Assembly: GCA_947311645.1 (NCBI GenBank)
Contig: CAMZKZ010000039.1
Span: 1-8,271, forward strand
DNA: 8,271 nucleotides
Origin: an uncultured Candidatus Altimarinota bacterium
Lineage (GTDB): Bacteria; Patescibacteriota; Gracilibacteria; CAIRYL01
Direction: 5' to 3'
Shown: positions 1 through 8,129 of the stretch, in pieces
How the letters are laid out: every line of letters starts with the position of its first letter
How positions within the stretch are numbered: position 1 is the first letter of the stretch
Position numbers and translations under genes: made by a program
Notes under the pieces: model-generated
What the model saw: only the letters and a program-made list of their open reading frames with translations
The model's database searches: none
What the model was told of the DNA's origin: nothing

Positions 1-233
1 GAAAATTTTATGCTCTCATCGGAAGAATCAAAACTATTTAAATTTTTCCATGTTTTAATAAAAGATTCTTGTAATACTTCTTCAGCTTCATTGTGTGAAA
101 AATCTGAAATTCGTATGATATACATCAATAATTTTTTTTCATAGCGTTCGAAAAGACACCCAAAAAACTCTATATTTTCTAGAGATTTTTGAACAAGGTC
201 TTTGTCAGTATATTCACTACATGCAGAAGTCAT
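1..233 (-). CDS. ECF-family RNA polymerase sigma factor, N-terminal part (cut by window edge)
   Basis: Reading the minus strand from an ATG at 233-231 gives 77 codons that stay open to the window edge. The translation has the layout of sigma-70 region 2 of ECF sigma factors: a start like KDLVQKSLENIEFF, then LFERYEKKLLMYIIRIS, then the conserved EAEEVLQESFIKTWKNLNSF segment (about residues 50-68). That last segment matches the family pattern 'D.EDLVQE.F.KAW.....F', which contacts the RNA polymerase clamp and the -10 element. Region 4, which reads the -35 element, would lie beyond the window. The gene follows leuA on the same strand after an 83-bp gap, so it could be co-transcribed or have its own promoter; a palindrome lies in the gap. 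No anti-sigma gene is visible. Family assignment rests on the motif pattern read by eye; the promoters it controls cannot be guessed. Confidence 0.8.
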   Translation of the reverse strand, partial: MTSACSEYTDKDLVQKSLENIEFFGCLFERYEKKLLMYIIRISDFSHNEAEEVLQESFIKTWKNLNSFDSSDESIKF

Positions 234-266
234 GAAATATAAAAAGAGATATTTTTTTACTGTTCA

Positions 267-281
267 TAGAGTAATACTCTA
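267..281. repeat. 15-bp palindrome between leuA and the sigma gene
   Basis: tagagta-a-tactcta is a perfect 7-bp inverted repeat around one central base. It lies 34 bp upstream of the sigma-factor ATG and 36 bp past the leuA stop. There is no U-tract on either strand, so it is not a standard intrinsic terminator. It could be a dimeric-regulator operator for the sigma gene, an mRNA stem, or chance in AT-rich DNA. Confidence 0.4.
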
Positions 282-316
282 AAACATTTCTTTTGTTTCG
301 TTTTTTTATTATATTA

Positions 317-1855
<1,539 letters not shown>

Positions 1856-1864
1856 AAAATAAAA

Positions 1865-1896
1865 TGCTAAATAAATATATTATAAAAATTTTAGCA
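1865..1896 (-). promoter_or_regulatory. Possible leuA promoter with overlapping inverted repeat
   Basis: On the minus strand a perfect TATAAT (1884-1879) lies 23 bp before the leuA ATG. No good -35 is seen at the expected distance. The -10 is enclosed by a spaced inverted repeat, tgctaaa (1865-1871) and tttagca (1890-1896), which is the layout of an operator over a promoter. The AT-rich background makes both parts easy to find by chance. Confidence 0.35.
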
Positions 1897-1906
1897 AAAA
1901 AAGTCT

Positions 1907-1934
1907 TTGTAATAAAGAAAATTTATGATATAAT
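1907..1934 (+). promoter_or_regulatory. Promoter of the SLH-domain protein gene
   Basis: An extended -10, TGaTATAAT (1926-1934), has all six core bases plus the upstream TG. A weak -35, TTGTAA (1907-1912), lies 16 bp before it. Transcription would start near 1941, about 24 bp before the ATG. It is divergent from the leuA promoter within the same 109-bp intergenic stretch. Confidence 0.55.
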
Positions 1935-1964
1935 TATCTGAAGTTTACAGATTTTATATTAAAA

Positions 1965-2624
1965 ATGGACTTAAAGCCTCAAATCATAGTAAGTGGGTTT
2001 TCGCTTGATGCAGAGAAAAAAGCAGAGATGATTTCCAATATTGCAACTGTCCAAAAGGAATTTTTGAGACGGGGGATTGTTGTATCTATTGCACCAGAAG
2101 ATTTTACTCCCGATGATATATGGTCATGGATAGAAGATATTGGGTCTTCCGCAGATTTTTATATTAATTTTCAAGAAGGGGATACACCACAGGTTTTTGC
2201 AAATAATGAAAAAGGGTTATCGACAGCAGAGCATTTTAGTGATGTTATTTCACAGTGGACAGATACTGATTTTGCATCTCCAGAATTATTAGAATCGCAA
2301 ACAGATATAATTTCTCAGGTTTTATTTCCGTTATCAGTTAATGTCTGGAATGTTGTATTGCCAAATCATATTACTGAAAAAGAAGTTATTTTTAGTATTA
2401 TGGGGTGTATTACAGATTTATATACCAGAAAACATGAGCTTATTCTAGAGGAGCAGGTATGGCCTTTTCGAGATGTACCATCATCATATTTTGCATTTGA
2501 TGCAATTAAAAAAGCAAAAAATAAAAATATTTTAGCAGGGTATAAAGGGAGTATTTTTAAACCAGATAGAGGAATTACGCGTGGAGAAATGTTATATATT
2601 TTAGAAAAACTTGATTTATTATAA
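1965..2624 (+). CDS. SLH-motif protein with degenerate amidase-like N-terminal region
   Basis: The 219-residue product ends in one S-layer homology motif: PFRDVPSSYFAFDAIKKA, then ILAGYKGSIFKPDRGITRGEM (about residues 167-209). This fits the SLH pattern 'F.Dv....A..AI......I..G...G.F.P...iTR.E'. SLH motifs usually anchor exported proteins to cell-wall polymers. Residues 1-100 (EKKAEMISNIATVQKEFLRRGIVV, SSADFYINFQEGD, STAEHFSDVI) resemble the order of segments in Amidase_3 N-acetylmuramoyl-L-alanine amidases. The zinc-binding histidines and glutamates of that family are not visible, so activity is unlikely. That link is my inference and is weak. There is no signal peptide or membrane segment, and an in-frame TGA at 1926-1928 with no ATG, GTG or TTG after it excludes an N-terminal extension. 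The ATG lacks a Shine-Dalgarno; stop is TAA. Its role is unknown. Confidence 0.7.
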   Translation: MDLKPQIIVSGFSLDAEKKAEMISNIATVQKEFLRRGIVVSIAPEDFTPDDIWSWIEDIGSSADFYINFQEGDTPQVFANNEKGLSTAEHFSDVISQWTDTDFASPELLESQTDIISQVLFPLSVNVWNVVLPNHITEKEVIFSIMGCITDLYTRKHELILEEQVWPFRDVPSSYFAFDAIKKAKNKNILAGYKGSIFKPDRGITRGEMLYILEKLDLL

Positions 2625-2631
2625 AAAGAAA

Positions 2632-2661
2632 AAAAAGAGTTGCGTTGTCGTAGCTCTTTTT
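2632..2661 (+). terminator. Intrinsic terminator after the SLH gene
   Basis: Stem gagttgc (2637-2643) pairs with gtagctc (2650-2656), including two G-T wobbles, around a 6-base loop. An A-tract before it and a T-tract after it (2657-2661) extend the stem and supply the U-run. It starts 7 bp after the TAA. It is moderately strong and may leak into the tRNA genes 26 bp further on. Confidence 0.65.
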
Positions 2662-2687
2662 GTAAAATTACTTAGCTATAAAAAAAT

Positions 2688-2762
2688 GGCCCGATAGCTC
2701 AGGGGTAGAGCAGAGGATTGAAAATCCTCGTGTCGACAGTTCAAATCTGTCTCGGGCCACCA
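2688..2762 (+). tRNA. tRNA-Phe (anticodon GAA)
   Basis: A full 75-nt cloverleaf is present. The acceptor GGCCCGA pairs with TCGGGCC, the D arm is GCTC...GAGC, and the anticodon stem GAGGA/TCCTC encloses the loop TTGAAAA, giving anticodon GAA. The T arm is GACAG-TTCAAAT-CTGTC, the discriminator is A, and CCA is encoded in the gene. It lies 9 bp before tRNA-Leu on the same strand, so the two are probably processed from one transcript. No convincing promoter of its own is seen. Confidence 0.96.
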
Positions 2763-2771
2763 TTATAGCTT

Positions 2772-2856
2772 GCTCAGATGGTGGAATTGGTAGACACGCC
2801 GGTCTTAGAAACCGGTGCCGCGAGGCATGAGAGTTCAAGTCTCTCTCTGAGCACCA
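2772..2856 (+). tRNA. tRNA-Leu (anticodon UAG)
   Basis: An 85-nt class II tRNA. The acceptor GCTCAGA pairs with TCTGAGC, and the anticodon stem CCGGT/ACCGG encloses CTTAGAA, giving anticodon UAG, which reads CUN leucine codons. The long variable arm GCC-GCGA-GGC is typical of tRNA-Leu. The T arm is GAGAG-TTCAAGT-CTCTC, the discriminator is A, and CCA is encoded. A strong terminator follows 15 bp downstream. Confidence 0.96.
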
Positions 2857-2870
2857 TCTCATACACTATA

Positions 2871-2907
2871 AGAGAGTATAATATTATGTATTATACTCTC
2901 TTTTTTT
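2871..2907 (+). terminator. Strong intrinsic terminator after the tRNA pair
   Basis: A perfect 13-bp stem (2871-2883 with 2889-2901) has a 5-base loop, ttatg, and runs into a seven-T tract (2901-2907). It ends the tRNA transcript. Read from the minus strand, the same stem lies 49 bp past the comFC stop but lacks a downstream U-run, so any stop of the comFC transcript here would be weaker. Confidence 0.9.
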
Positions 2908-2949
2908 GTTTCTATTATGTATTCTGAGTTTAGGTGTTCTCTTGATTTT

Positions 2950-3669
2950 CTATCCTCTGCAGAGACTTATTGCAAGAATGTTTTTTATTGATATGGTGCT
3001 TTTTTCAAGAAGGAGTTTTTGTATTTCGACTACTGTACTTCCTGTAGAAATTACATCGTCAATTATTATAAAAAGTGTATTTGAATTGTTCTGTGTAGGG
3101 AGAATGTCTTGGTATTTTTTTGTGATACGAAAAGAGTTTTGTATGTTTTTAATTCGTTCTTTTTTATTTCGTTTTGCTTGTTGTGGTGTATTTTTTATAC
3201 GCTCGACAAGTGGAATAACAGATGTATTTTCAAAGGAATCAGAAAGTGTATTTGCGATAATCATGCTTTGGTTAAATCCACGATGCTGTTGTCGTATATA
3301 ATGAAGGGGGACAGGAATAAGAATAATTTCTTTATTTTTATGTAACTGCAAAAGGGGGGAAAGTGTAGGAATTGCATGAAGAGTGAGGTCTTCAAAGAGG
3401 GAAGGTGTATGGTAATATTTTCCACGAGTAATAAGTTTTTTTATAAGAGGGATAGAAAAACCATATGCGGCATAAATTTCAAGATGAGATGCTAATTTTG
3501 TATTATTTAAACGGGTATGAAGAGTAGAAAGGCAGGTATAGCAAAGAAGCGTATCGGGTTTTTGACATGAGATACACTCTATTGGAAATAGAATATTTTT
3601 ACTGATCGTAATAAATGAGTGTACAAAATTGAATATCTTTCTGCGGATTTTTTGTATTGTACTATTCAT
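2950..3669 (-). CDS. comFC: ComFC-type phosphoribosyltransferase-like protein
   Basis: A 239-residue ComF-family protein, full length. A zinc-finger-like CISC...CYTC (Cys32, 35, 43, 46) opens the protein, as is usual for ComF. PVPLHYIRQQHRGFNQS (119-135) and TPQQAKRNKKERIKNIQNSF (161-180) are the two core family blocks. FIIIDDVISTGST (200-212) is the PRPP-binding loop of type I phosphoribosyltransferases, with both aspartates present. In naturally competent bacteria ComFC is needed for uptake or handling of transforming single-stranded DNA; its substrate is not firmly known, and in this organism competence is only an inference. ATG start, TAG stop, no Shine-Dalgarno. It begins 6 bp after smr and is the last gene of the dnaN-pyrG-smr cluster, so translational coupling is likely. 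Confidence 0.9.
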   Translation of the reverse strand: MNSTIQKIRRKIFNFVHSFITISKNILFPIECISCQKPDTLLCYTCLSTLHTRLNNTKLASHLEIYAAYGFSIPLIKKLITRGKYYHTPSLFEDLTLHAIPTLSPLLQLHKNKEIILIPVPLHYIRQQHRGFNQSMIIANTLSDSFENTSVIPLVERIKNTPQQAKRNKKERIKNIQNSFRITKKYQDILPTQNNSNTLFIIIDDVISTGSTVVEIQKLLLEKSTISIKNILAISLCRG

Positions 3670-3675
3670 AGTGTG

Positions 3676-4023
3676 TTATACGAGGTATAAAAATACTCCA
3701 GTTTTATTCTGATTGTTATCGATTATTTCTTTAAAATCTTTAATTTTCTCTTGTTGTTTCCACTTTTTTAGGTGTTGGCGAATAAGATTTTTTAAGATTT
3801 TTTTTCCAATTCCTGTAATAATTTTAATACATCTATACTGATTATACTGTGCATGAGGAAGCACCCATTCAAGTTTTTTTGTTGCTTCATCTTTTGTGTG
3901 TCCATGTAAATCTATAGAAAAATCTGGATATGGAAAATAAGATGATTGAGAATATGTTTCTGTATTTTTTACAGGATATTTTTGTATAATAGTTTCCATA
4001 CAATTTTTTATACAATTTTTCAT
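3676..4023 (-). CDS. Small Smr-domain protein
   Basis: A 115-residue stand-alone Smr (small MutS-related) protein. The domain covers about residues 35-115. It shows the signature IDLHGHTKDEATKKLEWVL (37-55, with the DLHG motif), then IKIITGIGKK (66-75, the TGxG motif), then a basic helix LIRQHLKKWKQQEK and a C-terminal GVFLYLV strand. Smr domains bind nucleic acid and often act as nicking or RNA endonucleases in repair or ribosome rescue; which applies here cannot be told. There is no MutS2 core. The start is ambiguous: ATG at 4023 and ATG at 3999 flank a duplicated 12-bp unit, giving KNCIKNC at the N terminus. It lies 6 bp after pyrG and 6 bp before comFC, inside one transcription unit. Stop is TAA. 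Confidence 0.85.
   Translation of the reverse strand: MKNCIKNCMETIIQKYPVKNTETYSQSSYFPYPDFSIDLHGHTKDEATKKLEWVLPHAQYNQYRCIKIITGIGKKILKNLIRQHLKKWKQQEKIKDFKEIIDNNQNKTGVFLYLV
4000..4023 (-). repeat. Tandem 12-bp duplication at the smr start
   Basis: Two 12-bp units differing at one base make up codons 1-8 of smr (MKNC, IKNC) and are followed by a second ATG at 3999-3997. The repeat therefore bears on which ATG is used. It is probably a slippage duplication. Confidence 0.6.
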
Positions 4024-4029
4024 GTAATA

Positions 4030-5652
4030 TTATTTACAGGCTTTTATGAATCCATGAAATAATGCTTGTGGTTTATTTGGTCGACTTTTAAATTCTGGAT
4101 GAAATTGTGATCCAACATAAAATGGGTGATCTGTTATTTCTATAATTTCCATTAAATCTCCATCTGGAGATGTTCCAGAGATAGTCATTCCATTATTTTC
4201 AAGTATCGCCCGGTATTCATTGTTAAATTCGTAGCGATGTCTATGTCGTTCAGAAATAGTATCCGTATTATAACACTCAAATGCTTTTGTATCTTTTTTT
4301 ATAACACATGGATATGCCCCAAGTCGTAATGTTCCTCCTCGTTGTATATCGGCATTTTGGTCTGGAAGGTAGTGTACAATTTTTGTTGTAGCAATTTCAT
4401 CAAATTCTTGGCTGGTTGCATCAGAAAGCCCACAAATATTTTGTGCAAATTCAATAGCCATAATTTGCGAACCAAGGCAGATTCCAAGGTATGGTGTTTT
4501 TGTTTCTCGGCAATATTTAGCCGTCATAAGTTTTCCATTTGTTCCTCTGTGTCCAAATCCTCCAGGTACACAAATTCCATCACACGATTTCACTTTTTCC
4601 CATTCATCATTTTTGAGCGATTCATCTTTTTCAAGTTTTTCAGAGTCTATCCATACAATTTTTACTTTTTTGTTTTCAGCATATCCTCCTGCTTTTAGTG
4701 CTTCAATTACAGAAAGATAAGCATCATCTAAATCTGTATATTTTCCACAAAGTCCAATTTTAATTTCTTCTGTTGCAGAAAAAACAGTATCTACCATTTT
4801 TGACCACTCTTCAAGTTTTGGTGTTTTTATATCAAAATTAAGTTTTTGTTGCACAATTTCACTATAATTTCTTTCTTCAAAGAGAAGGGGTACTTTATAA
4901 ATACTATCTGCTGTTTCAGCAGGAAATACAGAGTTTTCTTCTACTCCACAAAATCGTGCTACTTTTTGGAGTATTTCTTCTGGAATATGAGCATCTGCTC
5001 TACAGACAATAATATCTGGTTGAATAGCTGATGCACGCAGTTGTCGTACGGATAATTGTGTTGGCTTTGTTTTGAGTTCTCCTGAGGCTTTTAAGTATGG
5101 AAGAAGTGTGAGGTGAATTGATACAACATGTTTCATTTCAGCTTTTAATTGTCGAATAACTTCTAAAAATGGTTCTCCTTCTATGTCTCCAACCGTTCCT
5201 CCAATTTCAACAATAAGTACATCTGCTCCAGAATGTTTTGCGGCTTTTAAAACTTTTTCCTTTATTCGTCCTGTTATATGTGGGATAACTTGAATAGTTC
5301 CTCCTGCATATCCTCCATTTCGTTCTTTTTCAATGACTTCAGAGTAAATTTTACCAGTTGTAACCGTTGAGTATTTTGAAAGATTTTCATCAATAAATCG
5401 TTCGTAATGCCCAAGATCTAAATCTGTTTCGGCTCCATCTTCTGTTACAAAAACTTCTCCATGTTGAAATGGTGACATTGTACCAGGGTCTACATTTAAA
5501 TATGGATCAAGCTTTTGAATACTTACTGAATATCCAGAGTTTTTCAGCAATAGGCCCGTAGATGCACTTACAATTCCTTTCCCGAGGCTTGAGCATACAC
5601 CACCAGTCACAAAAATAATACGCTGGTTTTCTTGGTTATATTTTGGAGTCAT
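4030..5652 (-). CDS. pyrG: CTP synthase
   Basis: It makes CTP from UTP, ATP and glutamine, the last step of de novo pyrimidine nucleotide synthesis. The 540 residues are full length. The N-terminal synthetase domain has FVTGGVCSSLGKGI (14-27, P-loop), KLDPYLNVDPGTMSPFQHGE (47-66), and EDGAETDLDLGHYERF (71-86). The C-terminal class I glutamine amidotransferase domain, from about 295, has CVPGGFGHRG (361-370), the nucleophile Cys392 in GICLGSQ, and the His518/Glu520 pair in GSQFHPEFKSRP. All key residues are present, so it should be active. Minor departures are Cys20 (usually Val) in the P-loop and Ser395 (usually Met) after the nucleophile. It starts 36 bp after dnaN, with no promoter or Shine-Dalgarno seen, and is probably co-transcribed with dnaN, smr and comFC. 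Stop is TAA. Confidence 0.97.
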   Translation of the reverse strand: MTPKYNQENQRIIFVTGGVCSSLGKGIVSASTGLLLKNSGYSVSIQKLDPYLNVDPGTMSPFQHGEVFVTEDGAETDLDLGHYERFIDENLSKYSTVTTGKIYSEVIEKERNGGYAGGTIQVIPHITGRIKEKVLKAAKHSGADVLIVEIGGTVGDIEGEPFLEVIRQLKAEMKHVVSIHLTLLPYLKASGELKTKPTQLSVRQLRASAIQPDIIVCRADAHIPEEILQKVARFCGVEENSVFPAETADSIYKVPLLFEERNYSEIVQQKLNFDIKTPKLEEWSKMVDTVFSATEEIKIGLCGKYTDLDDAYLSVIEALKAGGYAENKKVKIVWIDSEKLEKDESLKNDEWEKVKSCDGICVPGGFGHRGTNGKLMTAKYCRETKTPYLGICLGSQIMAIEFAQNICGLSDATSQEFDEIATTKIVHYLPDQNADIQRGGTLRLGAYPCVIKKDTKAFECYNTDTISERHRHRYEFNNEYRAILENNGMTISGTSPDGDLMEIIEITDHPFYVGSQFHPEFKSRPNKPQALFHGFIKACK

Positions 5653-5688
5653 TATATAAAAAAAGTAAGGAGATAAGAGAGTTGTGTT

Positions 5689-6786
5689 TTAGACTTTTAA
5701 TGGCATAAGAATATAGGTAAACCCATCATCTTCTGCTGATAATATTTTTACAGGAGAAAGTTGTTCTTTTACCACAATTCGTACATTTTCTGAGTGGAGT
5801 ACTTGTAAAATATCAAGAAAGTATACAGAGTTGAGTGCAACTATTTCTCCCTCTCCTTCAATTTCTCCATCTACCAAAGTGTTTCCAGATCCAATTTCTG
5901 TTTCATCTGTTGTAATTTTTAGTCCTTCGTTTGAAAGTTCTACTTTTATAATATTGTTATCCATTTCTTTTGCAAATATGCCTGCTCGTTTTACTGCAAG
6001 TGTTATATCTGATCGAGAAACGGTAAATGTTCCTTTTTTATCAACTGGAATAATTCGTTTATAATCTGGAAAATTTCCTTCGATAAGTCGCGATGAAATT
6101 TCTGTTGTATTGGTAGAAAATAAAATTTGATTTTTTGATACATTTATTTTTATATCATCTTTTGCTTCAATAATTCGAGAAAGTTCTTGCAGTGTTCGTG
6201 CAGGAACAATGCATTTTGATTCAGGAAACTGTTCTGAAAGTGCAATAGTTTGCTCAGAGAGTCTATATGAGTCTGTACCTACCATTCGGAGTTCGTTGTT
6301 ATTAATCCAAAATAATACTCCTGAAAGTACTGGTCGTGCAGACGATGCACTACATGCAAAGGCAACTCTTTCTATGGCTTTTTTTAGTACTTCTCCAGAA
6401 AGATAAAAGGTAAAATCTGGTGTAAAAGTAGGAATATCTGGAAATTCTTCGGCTGATATTCCTTTTATTTTTGTTTGAGAATCACGCGATGTAATTTCGA
6501 GTGTATCTCCAGATTGTACATTAATATCTATTTCTCCATTTTTGAGTAATGATACATAGTTTACAAAAAGTCGAGAAGGAACGGTTGTTTTTCCTTCTTT
6601 TATTATATTTGCTTCAATAGAAGTTGAAATTGCAATTTCAAGGTTTGTCGCAGTAAATTCCACAATGTTTTCTTTTGCCGTAATGCAGATATTTCCTAAA
6701 ATTTGAAGTGTGTTGTGGCTATTAATCGCTTTTTGTACAACAGATAATGCCTTTTGGAGATCTGACTTTTCGCATGAAAATTGCAT
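5689..6786 (-). CDS. dnaN: DNA polymerase III sliding clamp (beta subunit)
   Basis: This is the ring-shaped processivity clamp that tethers DNA polymerase and serves as a hub for repair proteins. The 365 residues match the family length. Three clamp domains are visible: about 1-120 (MQFSCEKSDLQKALSVVQKA start), 128-245 (with RPVLSGVLF and GTDSYRLS at 170-177), and 250-365. RLIEGNFPDYKRIIP (233-247) links domains 2 and 3 and lines the partner-binding pocket. The C terminus YILMPLKV matches the usual LMP(M/V)R(L/V) end that closes the pocket. Start is ATG with an A-rich leader but no Shine-Dalgarno; stop is TAA. It is first in the dnaN-pyrG-smr-comFC unit, behind a near-consensus promoter. dnaA, the common neighbour, is not upstream here. 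Confidence 0.97.
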   Translation of the reverse strand: MQFSCEKSDLQKALSVVQKAINSHNTLQILGNICITAKENIVEFTATNLEIAISTSIEANIIKEGKTTVPSRLFVNYVSLLKNGEIDINVQSGDTLEITSRDSQTKIKGISAEEFPDIPTFTPDFTFYLSGEVLKKAIERVAFACSASSARPVLSGVLFWINNNELRMVGTDSYRLSEQTIALSEQFPESKCIVPARTLQELSRIIEAKDDIKINVSKNQILFSTNTTEISSRLIEGNFPDYKRIIPVDKKGTFTVSRSDITLAVKRAGIFAKEMDNNIIKVELSNEGLKITTDETEIGSGNTLVDGEIEGEGEIVALNSVYFLDILQVLHSENVRIVVKEQLSPVKILSAEDDGFTYILMPLKV

Positions 6787-6814
6787 ATTTTTTTATAAAG
6801 TATCTATATAAAGC

Positions 6815-6844
6815 ATTATACTGTAAATGTAATGCATGGGTCAA
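6815..6844 (-). promoter_or_regulatory. Promoter of the dnaN-pyrG-smr-comFC cluster
   Basis: On the minus strand, -35 TTGACC (6844-6839, five of six bases) and -10 TATAAT (6820-6815, six of six) are separated by 18 bp. The start would fall near 6808, giving a short leader of about 20 nt to the dnaN ATG. This is the best housekeeping promoter in the window. Confidence 0.8.
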
Positions 6845-6851
6845 GTATCAC

Positions 6852-6880
6852 TCTTAAAAACTTTTTTATACTTTTTAAGA
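6852..6880. repeat. AT-rich inverted repeat upstream of the dnaN promoter
   Basis: A 9-bp perfect stem, tcttaaaaa (6852-6860) with tttttaaga (6872-6880), encloses an 11-base loop. It lies 8 bp upstream of the dnaN -35 and 64 bp past the stop of the next minus-strand gene. It may be a weak terminator for that gene (no good U-run follows) or a regulator site. The rest of the 158-bp gap (6787-6944) shows nothing else clear. Confidence 0.4.
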
Positions 6881-6944
6881 AAGACTCTTTATATTAAATA
6901 TTGATGAAATAAGTTGTATAATCATATTTTTTGTTTGGTTGTTT

Positions 6945-8129
6945 TTATCTTTTAGATAGTACAATCATATTAGAAAGAGGGGTTTGTAAAGATTTTACAT
7001 TTCTTTGCTTTCGTGCAAATTCTGTTCCAAGAAATCTAGACTTTCCATTATTTAGATATAAATTTGCAACATTATAACTTCCTGTATCCATATAGGCAGC
7101 AGACTTCACCTTTCCTGTTTTATTAACAATCGAAATAGCAGAATGTGTACTCATATCTTCACTACTATTAAAAATACCAATATTACCATTTTCATACTCT
7201 ATTAAAATTCTTCGAGATCCAAATTTTTTAGAATTTACTTTTTTGAGGACACCATCTTTTATTAGTAAAAGTGAGGAAACAAGTGATGCTTTAGCCTTAG
7301 ACATAATATTTTCAAAAAACATATTATCGCTTAAATCTTCAGCTATGAGTATTTTTTTATCTATAAAGTTATTTGGAAGTGGTATTTCAAGAGCATTATA
7401 TATATCTTTTTTTGTCATAGTTCTTTTGTCTAAAATTTTCATTTTTCCCTGAGTGGTAAATATGATCATTGCATCATTTCGTTCTTTACTTAGTCTTGCG
7501 TTTAAAGCTTCTCCTTTTCGAATTGCATATCCTGTTAGTTCGTAATTAGCCGCTGTAAACGCTATTGGTGCGATAAAAGAGGGATCTTTTATATCTTGTA
7601 ATTTAGTTGTAATATCAAAAAGCTTTTCTTCCTTTGTTCCGATTATAATTTGAGTATTTATTTTTTTGGGATCAAATGTAAACAGTGTTCCTTTCGGAGC
7701 ATCGTTTTCGGTTATAGATTCAACAGTAACCCCTTCTTTAACAGGTAAATTAAGCTGATTTTTTTCAATATTATTCTTTGATTCGTTCTTATCGTTGATA
7801 GATATCTTTTCGTTAAATTTCGCTTTCATTTTTTTCCAAATATATTTAAGATTTCCATCTTTAAGATTTTTTATTAATTTCTGAAATGTTGATTTAGTAA
7901 TAAAAAAAGGAACATCTTGTTCTTGTAATAGATTTTGTATTTCCTCTAGAGAGCTTCCTACTGCAATTAAATTATCATCTACATTATCTTTATTTTTTTG
8001 TTGAACATCAAGTTCTTCATCTAAAAATGAAGAAACCTTATTTATTGTGAAATTTCCAATTAATTCGTATAAATCATTTGCATCTTTATCTTGAACTTCT
8101 TCTGTTCGTAATTTCTTTCCAAATTGCAA
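6945..8129 (-). CDS. Phosphodiester-glycosidase-like (DUF2233/NAGPA-type) protein, 5' end disrupted
   Basis: The open frame gives 394 residues. From about residue 185 the segment order fits the DUF2233/NAGPA fold: PIAFTAANYELTGYAIRKGE (188-207), like 'INGGYF...G..I..G'; then NDAMIIFTTQGKMKI; then SSLLLIKDGVLKKV; then RRILIEYENGNIGIF (306-320); and KSAAYMDTGSYNVANLYLNNG (342-362), like the 'A.NLDGGGS..L' signature. The match is divergent: the glycine-rich triplet is replaced by MDTGSY, so catalysis is uncertain. Residues 1-145 are charged, Lys/Asn/Glu-rich and helical, with no signal peptide. The apparent start is TTG at 8129, with an in-frame TAG at 8147-8145 and no Shine-Dalgarno. This follows from the inverted-repeat junction, so the true N terminus is probably missing. 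Stop is TAA. Family members act on phosphodiester-linked sugars, usually outside the cell; no substrate is evident here. Confidence 0.5.
   Translation of the reverse strand: MQFGKKLRTEEVQDKDANDLYELIGNFTINKVSSFLDEELDVQQKNKDNVDDNLIAVGSSLEEIQNLLQEQDVPFFITKSTFQKLIKNLKDGNLKYIWKKMKAKFNEKISINDKNESKNNIEKNQLNLPVKEGVTVESITENDAPKGTLFTFDPKKINTQIIIGTKEEKLFDITTKLQDIKDPSFIAPIAFTAANYELTGYAIRKGEALNARLSKERNDAMIIFTTQGKMKILDKRTMTKKDIYNALEIPLPNNFIDKKILIAEDLSDNMFFENIMSKAKASLVSSLLLIKDGVLKKVNSKKFGSRRILIEYENGNIGIFNSSEDMSTHSAISIVNKTGKVKSAAYMDTGSYNVANLYLNNGKSRFLGTEFARKQRNVKSLQTPLSNMIVLSKR

Noticed and set aside
2677..2682. TATAAA just before tRNA-Phe as its promoter
   Set aside because: Initiation would fall inside the mature tRNA, and there is no -35 at the right distance.
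2668..2862. Minus-strand open frame of 64 codons across the tRNA pair
   Set aside because: It is antisense to two well-formed tRNA genes; such frames are a common false gene call over tRNAs.
2906..3345. Plus-strand open frames opposite comFC
   Set aside because: They lie antisense to a clear ComF-family gene and have Phe/Cys/Ile-rich composition typical of shadow frames in AT-rich DNA.
4299..5031. Open frames in other phases within pyrG, both strands
   Set aside because: They overlap the conserved pyrG coding sequence and show no domain pattern.
5831..6406. Plus-strand Ser-rich open frames opposite dnaN
   Set aside because: They are shadows of dnaN codons; no start signal or family pattern.
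6787..6944. Replication origin next to dnaN
   Set aside because: No DnaA-box-like TTATCCACA match and no dnaA gene are seen; AT-richness alone is not enough.
7243..7452. Plus-strand hydrophobic 69-codon frame opposite the glycosidase-like gene, as a possible small membrane protein
   Set aside because: It is fully inside the other gene's coding sequence, with no promoter or ribosome site; the hydrophobicity follows from the complementary codons.
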